Below, piece by piece: positions 57,901 to 64,000 of a stretch of 64,000 nt of DNA; within the stretch, counting starts at the first letter, position 1, and every line of letters begins with the position of its first letter. The stretch covers positions 8,839,823 to 8,903,822 of the forward strand of contig JASKMD010000031.1 of NCBI GenBank assembly GCA_030144725.1. The letters are read 5' to 3'. Under the pieces are notes generated by a model. That model saw only the letters and a list, made by a program, of their open reading frames with translations, made no database searches and had not been told where the DNA came from. A program made the translations under genes and the position numbers. Source of the stretch: Haematococcus lacustris. Taxonomy: Eukaryota > Chlorophyta > Chlorophyceae > Chlamydomonadales > Haematococcaceae.

Positions 57901-60900
57901 CGCAGCTGGCATTGGCACAAGGGGGGGCTGGGGTGCTGATGCGGTGCTGCGTGCCTGCGGCAAGGTGGTGTGCATGCCCAGGGGCGCAGGCCAGCGGCGG
58001 GGCAGGGTGGTGCTTGTGGATGAGCACCGCACCACCCGGGTCAGCTCAGCAGTGAATGGCCAGCAGCCCTGTGAGAACCGGCTGAACAAGCGCAGGGCCA
58101 CCAGGCCTGCAGACTGGAAGCCCCCAGCAGGTCAGGTGCACCACTGCTTAGTGCGCCCAGCCTGGAGCCAGCTGCGTGACCAGCCGGTGCGGGGCATGAT
58201 GTGGTGCCCGGTAGTGGCCCCTCGAAAGCCCCCACAGGCCCCACGCAGCAGCCAGGCAGCCACACCAGCAGCAGCCTCAGAGCCTGGGCCCAGCACTCCC
58301 CTGCCAGCCAAGCGCAGCAGGCGCACCAAGGCTGAGCCGGCAGCTGAACCCACAAAGGGCAAGGGCAAGGCTGCCAAGGCAAAGCCAGCACCACAGCCAG
58401 GCAGGTGGCTGGACAGGGACTGCAATGCAGCACTGGACATGCAGGGCATTGGGGAGAGCAAGTGGCGCCCGCTGGAGCTGTGCTACTGGCCAGACCAGGT
58501 AGCTCTGCCAGCCAAGGGCAAGGAGTACCCTGGCCTGGGCTACAAGCGGCTGCGAGACAAGCCACCAAAGGCACAGCGGCAGCAGCAGCCTGCTGCGGCA
58601 CAGTAGCGTGTGCCCCCCCCTTCTTGAGCTGTCATCAGCTTACAATTAGTGCATGTTTTGTCATGCCAACATTACATCATAGCCCTCCGGGGTCAGGCAA
58701 TAGTGTAGTTGGTAGGCGACCATGACCATGTGTATGCCATGTATAGGCCATGAGCATGCCATGCGATGGGAACACCACACAGAAAAACACTGTTTTGTAG
58801 TGGCCCACAATTCCTGTGTTTGACTGCAACGAAGGCTCAAGGTTGAGGGCCAAGGTGCTGCTCTTACTCGCTTGCTTGCAGTGTCAGCCTCAGTGCCGGC
58901 CTCAGTGCCAGCCTCAGTACAGTAGGTTGTAAAACAGCTACTCTGCCATACCACAGACAAGCACTGAAGTGGGGATGTAACAGGGCTGTCACCACTTTAC
59001 TCGCAACATAAGGCTGTAGCTCTGTCTTTGTTTTTTAGGGTCAGGGTGAAAGCCATATGTATAACTCCATACAGACAAAACACCACCCCTAGTGAGGGAC
59101 CTGACTCTGCCTATGTGTTGCTACTTGTTGCCCGCTGGGCTGATGGAGGAGGCTTAACCCTAAAGATTTCCTTCCCTTTCGCGGTGGAGGTGAAGAGGTG
59201 AGCAATTGACTAGTAGACTGGTGGAAGGTGGTGCGCAAGCAAGCAGGTGCTGTTCACCTGAGGTATAGCAAGCCTAGGGTGGTCAGAGCCTCTGCGTTTT
59301 CTGGCGAGTGCTGGAGCGCCTCCCCATACACGTCTATGGCGGCTTGGAAGTCCTCCAGCAGCGTGTACACCTGGGCAGACACTTGGACACGGGGCTTGCA
59401 TGCTTGGGTCACACTTGTGTGTGTGTGAGCTAGACACCCACAGGTGGGGAATAGATTGCATGCCAACCAATGTGCATGGCAGTCACCTGCAGCAATCAGT
59501 GATGCTGGAGCTGCTGGTGCTGGTCTGTGTAGCAGCAGGGAAGGCGTGAGTGGGGCCACCAAGTGCAGCAGCAGCAGCAGCAGCAGCAGCCCACCAAGAG
59601 CAGCAGCCACCTTGCCCAGCTGCATGAAGGTTGAGTCGTGAGGCTGGATGTCCACTGCCACTCTGAAACACTCCACAGCCCTGCACCGGGCACGCCACCC
59701 CTACTCACTTCGTGACAGGGCAATGCTGATGGTGATGATTTGCAATGATGCAGCAAATGGGATACCTGGGACAGGAGACGGCAGCGGTGCAGAGGGTGTC
59801 TGGCAGCTGGCTGAGCAGTGTGAGGTGCTGATGATGGTGCTGGCCTGGTGCCAGGGGCAGTCATGACTGGCCATAACAGCCGGACACCACAAGACAGCCT
59901 CGCCTGGTAGGACAGCACCCTACATGCACAGCAGTCTGGGCCGCCTAGTGACCAGGGCAGGGGGTCTACTCTGGGATGCTGCGGTGCGGTACCCACGGGG
60001 TGCGCTTTGCGCACCCGCTTGCAGGAGCATAGGGGTATGGGTATGGGTGTGGCTCCCACTGATAGTATGAGTATGATTATGGATGTATTGCACACACGCT
60101 CCGCAGACAGGTAGTCGGATGCTAGGGGCGAGCATTGCTTTTCTTGCTACATCATGCCAGGCACATCATAAACACTCACTGGGCATCCCCCTACCCACCC
60201 CTTGCTTGCTGCACTACCACACCTCTCATATTGCTTTAGGTACATCAGGCATAGCCCCTTGTTGTGCATGATTTCCCAGTCCGGTGCACCAATCTTGCTG
60301 GCTTCCTCATACACGTCAATGCCTGCCTTATGCTTGCCCAGCAAGTAAAGGGAACGCCCCACCTGCGGTATCACAGCATGGCAGCGGTGAAGCAAGTGAG
60401 GCAAGTGAGGTCTTGGGAAGAAACTGCTTGGACCTCTGGGTCAAGGAACTGCCACATTCATAACAAACTGCAGGCTGTTTGAGATCTCCCATTCACACCT
60501 GCTTTAGGTTCGCTACATTGTGTGGGTTGATAGTGGTGGCCTGCTGGAAGAGTTGCAGCGACTCCTGTATCTGACCTGCAACCCGGGCACCAGGAGTGGC
60601 CATGCTTGTCTGGGTCCGCGAGTGTCAAGCCAGAGCATTGTCATGCATTCACCCTCACCCACCCTGTCATGCATTCACCATCACCCACCCTGCTGCCTTT
60701 TGATGAGCGCCTTTACAAACAGCGCGAACTCGCTCAGGTTTTCAGTATCTCTGAGTACCTCCTCGATCAGCTTTAAGCACTCATCGAAGTCCTGTGTTCA
60801 GAGCCGAGATGCCAGTTTCCGCTAGGTGCTGCCTGAAGCACGCGCACATCCAAACTCCGAACGTACTTGGCGAACGTACAGCTGATTAATTTTATAGTTC

Positions 60901-60929
60901 TTTTTCTGAAGAGTTTGCACCGCGGACAT
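53039..60929 (-). CDS. BBS4: Bardet-Biedl syndrome 4 protein (TPR subunit of the BBSome)
   Basis: TPR-rich subunit of the BBSome, which carries membrane cargo in cilia. Exon 1 (60867-60929): [20 protein letters not shown]. Exon 2 (60689-60791): [20 protein letters not shown]. About 60,525-60,590: [20 protein letters not shown]. About 60,230-60,362: [20 protein letters not shown] and [12 protein letters not shown]. 59.27-59.68 kb exons: [17 protein letters not shown] and [20 protein letters not shown], ending [10 protein letters not shown]. 55,865-55,970: [20 protein letters not shown], then ILAAGSIIQ. Then [70 protein letters not shown], and a final [20 protein letters not shown] exon ending LLDMEP. 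Order and spacing match human BBS4 through its TPR array, without the long Ser/Thr tail. The intron between LLYLR and NNQND carries Fanzor copy A2 in the opposite orientation. Confidence 0.95.
53378..53436. repeat. (CCCTG)n array, about 11 copies, in a BBS4 intron
   Basis: The same pentanucleotide as at 9.35 kb, in the intron before the last BBS4 exon. Confidence 0.95.
53887..53919. repeat. (TCC)n microsatellite in a BBS4 intron
   Basis: Eleven CCT/TCC triplets without interruption. Confidence 0.9.
54912..54941. repeat. (AC)n microsatellite in a BBS4 intron
   Basis: About fifteen CA dinucleotides in a row. Confidence 0.9.
56121..58605 (+). pseudogene. Fanzor (eukaryotic TnpB-like) nuclease, copy A2, with in-frame stops
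   Basis: Order: [20 protein letters not shown]; an intron with ACCTG-type repeats; [20 protein letters not shown] (56533), present here but deleted in A1; [20 protein letters not shown] (about 56921); [32 protein letters not shown]; then Ruv[13 protein letters not shown]. The [20 protein letters not shown] helix region follows, then [28 protein letters not shown] and Ruv[16 protein letters not shown]. Stops relative to A1: TAG at 56168-56170 in place of Lys, and TGA at 57366-57368 in place of Trp just after RuvC-I. A third TGA in the SQH context lies near 57.03 kb unless it is spliced out. The GIDPG, Glu and DRD residues are intact, so decay looks recent. It supplies the domain missing from A1, so the ancestral protein had the full Fanzor layout. 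Confidence 0.85.
56296..56531. repeat. Compound ACCTG / ACCTGAT array in Fanzor copy A2
   Basis: CCTGA pentamers mixed with a 12-nt ACCTGACCTGAT unit, in the same intron as the 630-bp array of copy A1. Confidence 0.95.
59697..59870. repeat. Dispersed repeat, copy 1 (pairs with 63403-63600)
   Basis: Shared blocks include AGGGCAATGCTGATGGTG, GGGACAGGAGACGGCAG-like and AGAGGGTGTCTGGCAGCTGG. It lies in a BBS4 intron. Family unknown. Confidence 0.7.
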
Positions 60930-62320
60930 TGTCCGTCTGATCTCAAACACGCCGCGGCATGTTGCTCGCGATGTTCATCATGTTGACAAGCTACAAGATA
61001 TTCCAAAGGCAACATGCACTCTTTCAGTAACACATTTCCTGTCCAACAAGGTGTTGGCTGTGGGTAATCTCACTGAGCTACAGCCTTCACCACTGTAGCC
61101 TGCATCCTTGATAGCTAAGATCTCCATAGCGTTCTCTCCAAGACCACTGGGCTCCCCATCAACACCAGCAGCTTGATACTCATGACGCTAACAGCCTGAC
61201 AAACAAGCAGAGCTATCCTGCAAGGGTGTTGAGCTGTGAGGAGCTTTCCTCCACCACGGTAGCTAAGGCTACCCTCGACAGCCGTGAATTCCATCCCTGG
61301 CGGCACAGTCTATTGTCCATAAATGATCCGTAAATCAGGACCAGCACTCCCTGCCGCGCATCACCTCACATCTCCTGCAGCCTGCTATGATATGGATGGT
61401 ACTCCCTGCACCATCACTTCAGTAGTGAGCACCTAAGACAGCTGCAACCCATCCAGGCGGCATGTCCCCTGTCAATGACCACACAAGCCAACTGCAGCAT
61501 TGCAAACCAAACCAGGGCAAATTGCAAGCATTCAAATCGCATGCATGCCTTGCTTGTCATGACGAGAGTCACAGTAATGGCTATTGATGCAAGGCTGGCT
61601 GAGCAGCAACTGCAGAAGGTAGGCACCAGCTCACTGTGCGTCATACTTCTGCTCCTTGTGGTAGCGCAGCCCTTTGTCCCAATCAATCAGGGCTGGAGAG
61701 GTCGCCCACTTGCCGACCATGGTGGGATAGTCATCACTCCATGAATATCTTATCAGGAAACCTCAAATGGAGGCCCTAGTGATGGACAAGGGGGCTGTAG
61801 GATGTAGATGGAAGCTTATAGATGGGAGCTTATAGATCCATCCTTAGGTTGCTGCCGCTTCAGGTTACTACTTAATTGCTAAAGCACCTCACCTCCTCAA
61901 CCCACTGGCTGAGACCAAGATGGTACGAGCTATCCTGCAAGGGTGTTGAGCTGTGAGTAATGTCCCTCCACTACACACGCTCCATCAGGTTACCCTTGAC
62001 AGCTACAGATCCCATCCCTGGCTGCACATTGCTTTGTCCCGGTCCATCCACCTGCCCCATGGGGGAGCCTGGGGTGGTGGCCCTGGGCCAGGTGCAGCAG
62101 GGGGGTACTGGGCAGAAAGGGCAGGTCGCAAGGCAGTGAGAGGGGTTCCCTGGGCAGGGGTAGTGGAGACAACTGGCATCTCATGGCACCACATCAGGCC
62201 CCACACTGGCTTGCCATGACGCACGCTCCAGGCTGTACGCAGATACCAATACAAACGGGCACTGGGGTTTGGGCACAAGCACTGAGTAAACAGGTAAAGG
62301 ATGGCGATTAAGCGTCAGGG
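60930..62320. other. Region upstream of BBS4, no gene supported
   Basis: It should contain the BBS4 promoter directly beyond 60930. A GAGCTATCCTGCAAGGGTGT segment occurs twice (about 61210 and 61927), marking a short dispersed duplication. Otherwise only short unsupported frames. Confidence 0.4.
61762..61796 (+). mobile_element. Family A Fanzor element, terminal 35-bp relic
   Basis: CTCAAATGGAGGCCCTAGTG through to ATGGACAAGGGGGCT: only the distal hairpin arm and tail remain. Confidence 0.75.
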
Positions 62321-62322
62321 CA

Positions 62323-62595
62323 TCAGCTGCTTGATATGTTTTGCTGCTGTTGCTCTTTCCACCACGGTAGCTCTTGGAGGCACCTGCTCACTGGGGGGTC
62401 CAGCCGGTAGTCGTAGGTGTCGCCTGCCCGCAGTCGCTTGACGCCGGCCTTGTACAGGTCTTCCATGAGCTTGTTGATGAGCAGGCCGACCTCTCGGTCT
62501 GACAGGGAAGCGCCTGAGGCTCGGGGGGCTTGCAGTCTGTGGATCAACGACGTGGTATGCTTTTCAACCTGTGCATGGCGGCAGCAGTAGGCCAA
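62323..62595 (-). CDS. Unrecognised exon-like ORF
   Basis: A charged frame of 90 codons reads LSDREVGLLINKLMEDLYKA, then DYRLDPPVSRCLQELPWWKE, more protein-like than the surrounding frames. No family recognised. It could be a terminal exon of a minus-strand gene lying to the right. Confidence 0.3.
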   Translation of the reverse strand: MAYCCRHAQVEKHTTSLIHRLQAPRASGASLSDREVGLLINKLMEDLYKAGVKRLRAGDTYDYRLDPPVSRCLQELPWWKEQQQQNISSS

Positions 62596-62599
62596 GCAG

Positions 62600-63245
62600 G
62601 TTCCAGAGAACAGCTTGTGGACTACAGTTACATAATGACTGTCCAGTCATGGCAGGGTGAAGCAAGTGTGATGCCGCAAGTATGGGCGAGCACTCCACAG
62701 AACACAACAGTGAAGAACTCTACCCAAACCACAAAGATTAGGCAGGTCCCAACACAGGGCTAGTGGAATTGCCACTCAGTCAAAGCTCTTTGGGCATGGC
62801 CAGCCACATGCCAAGGCTGCAAGATGCTTAAGCCCTTGAAACTCTGCTGCAGCAGATGTACTAAACGACGATGAGCAGCCAAGGGGCTGCAGCAGGGCGC
62901 GTTCAGCATGCCAGCAGGGCGTGGTTGGTGAAGCATGCCACGCTGCTTTGTTTTGACTCCTGCTCCTGCCGATGCCTAGCCTTCCCCTGCTGCCCCCACT
63001 GCTGTCAGGGCCCTACCTGGTGGTGGTGGTGGTAGTTATGGTAGTGTTGACGCACCTGTGGGTTGTCTCGTGCTTTGCCTGCATTGTTCCTTATCCCAGC
63101 CACTTTCGACTTCTCATGTGGCCTGTGCACCACATACGCTGCGGGGTGCACCATGAGGGACAGCTTGCTTCCTAGGACTGCCGCCGTGATCTGCAGCGGA
63201 ATGACCAGGCACGCCATCCCTTGACCATGACCGGGCACGCCATCC
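62600..63245. other. Intergenic stretch, no gene seen
   Basis: Short frames only. A (GGT)n-like patch lies at about 63018-63035. Confidence 0.4.
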
Positions 63246-63253
63246 CTACTCAC

Positions 63254-63399
63254 TAGGGAGCGGTCGCCGCTCGACTAATGAGAAACCTAATCTCATTAGA
63301 TTAGTCCCGTCCGACTTACCACGACCTAATGAGACGACCTAATGAGACGCGGAAACTAATGAGATCTCATGAGAAACTAATGAGAAAAACCGCTCCCTA
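63254..63399. mobile_element. hAT-type MITE, 146 bp
   Basis: Terminal inverted repeats TAGGGAGCGGT (63254-63264) and ACCGCTCCCTA (63389-63399), flanked by a perfect 8-bp target duplication CTACTCAC (63246-63253 and 63400-63407). The interior is AT-rich with several CTAATGAGA repeats. An 8-bp duplication with TAGGG-type ends is characteristic of hAT elements. There is no ORF, so it is non-autonomous. Confidence 0.9.
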
Positions 63400-63402
63400 C
63401 TA

Positions 63403-63600
63403 CTCACCTTCTCTCAGGGCAATGCTGATGGTGGTGATGCAGCAAAATCAATACCCGGGGCAGGAGATGGCAGAGGTCCAACATTCAATGGGAGGGGTGC
63501 TCTAGATGCCATGCACCTCTTGCAGGTTGTGCCAAACCAGGGTGGTCGCAGAGGGTGTCTGGCAGCTGGCTGAGCAGCTGTAGGTGCGCTGTCTAGTACG
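63403..63600. repeat. Dispersed repeat, copy 2 (pairs with 59697-59870)
   Basis: Same blocks as the partner with an insertion of about 70 nt. The hAT MITE is inserted at its left edge. Confidence 0.7.
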
Positions 63601-63609
63601 AGGACATCA

Positions 63610-64000
63610 GGGGTGAGCATGGCCAAGAGGCAGCTCCAGGCAGGAGAGTCCTACATGCTGTTGGTGTCTGTTATACAGTTTCTGCAGAGTTTCCTTGAGT
63701 GTTTCGAGTAAGACAACTTCCCCAACGTTCATCTGACAACACCCACCTGCTGTTGCTCGCTGAAGCTGTGCTCATGGACTGACCTGCCAGTGCTTGCTCT
63801 CAGAGATTTTAGTAAGTGCCGAGTTTTTATTAGACGACACAAGCAGCCAAATGTTAACTTGACAAATACCCACCTGCTGTTGCTTGTTCCAACCTGCAAG
63901 CAGGCAGGCAAGGGCAGGCCAGGCTGGCAAGCAGGTGGGGGAGGGAGCATGGGCATGCAGGATGGCAGCATTGAAGGCATGAGGGCTCAGCTGGCACTGG
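63610..64000. other. Window end, no gene supported
   Basis: Contains two related ACCCACCTGCTGTTGCT segments (about 63740 and 63869). Minus-strand frames have no recognisable motif. Confidence 0.35.

Larger units (their letters stand above)
56121..58855 (+). mobile_element. Family A Fanzor element, copy A2, 5'-truncated, in a BBS4 intron
   Basis: Flanked by the perfect 19-bp direct repeat TGCTGCTCTTACTCGCTTG at 56102-56120 and 58856-58874. It begins within the N-terminal exon ([12 protein letters not shown], equivalent to AFEDPSNQALLA of A1) and keeps the introns. It extends past the ORF into a strongly diverged right end whose GGCTCAAGGTTGAGGGCC resembles the usual GGCTCAAATGGAGGCC. Orientation is opposite to BBS4. 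Confidence 0.82.

Noticed and set aside
56121..58855. Copy A2 as a processed retrocopy
   Set aside because: It retains both the ACCTG-filled intron and the intron before the LEEDM exon, so the template was not spliced.
1..64000. tRNA or rRNA genes
   Set aside because: I saw no convincing cloverleaf or rRNA core sequence by eye. A covariance-model scan would be needed to exclude one.

Overview
The window is nuclear DNA of a GC-rich, intron-rich, flagellate green alga, most probably a chlamydomonadalean (Haematococcus-like; the genus is inference). The signs are a gametolysin-type M11 metalloprotease fused to a Ser-Pro-rich cell-wall tail, a complete BBS4 ciliary gene, a PAS-type class III nucleotide cyclase of the kind common in Volvocales, short GT-AG exons, abundant (CAG)n tracts and very long GC-rich pentanucleotide arrays. 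Coding assignments come from reading spliced exons by eye; only exons with consistent frame, splice signals and family match are claimed.

Layout of host genes. 2.65-7.26 kb (-): peptidase M11 with Cys-rich modules and a Pro-rich tail. 8.1-11.7 kb (+): unrecognised multi-exon gene. 12.44-16.08 kb (+): NIPA-type Mg2+ transporter. 21.38-28.94 kb (-), probably extending to 34.2 kb: nucleotide cyclase. 38.14-43.03 kb (+): Rab3GAP non-catalytic subunit-like gene. 43.78-44.68 kb (-): 20S proteasome beta-4 (PSMB2/PBD). 45.2-47.2 kb (-): unrecognised gene. 49.64-51.81 kb (+): F-box/leucine-rich-repeat-like gene. 53.04-60.93 kb (-): BBS4.

The striking content is mobile. Two related families of Fanzor (eukaryotic TnpB/RuvC) elements are scattered through the window. 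Family A has a near full-length but internally deleted copy just downstream of NIPA (16.11-19.61 kb) and a second copy inside a BBS4 intron (56.12-58.86 kb). It also has a two-ended deletion derivative (29.46-30.13 kb) and 3'-end-only copies at 21.2, 25.1, 32.1, 34.5, 61.8 and weakly 11.9 kb. All well-kept 3' ends carry the same ~83-nt imperfect hairpin, in the position where TnpB/Fanzor elements encode their guide (omega) RNA. Family B is seen as N-terminal fragments at 0.03-0.9 kb (+) and 48.1-49.1 kb (-), a C-terminal fragment at 37.7-38.1 kb (-), and a shared 3' repeat at 37.46/47.43 kb. Two 5'-truncated family A insertions are flanked by direct repeats of 10 and 19 bp; one of them spans a host 5' splice site.

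Other mobile or repeat DNA: a 146-bp hAT-type MITE with 8-bp target duplication (63.25 kb), a 243-bp foldback (0.92 kb), a 1-kb TIR element (36.25-37.25 kb), and large arrays of CCCTG, CCCGA and ACCTG repeats, nearly all in introns or gene flanks.
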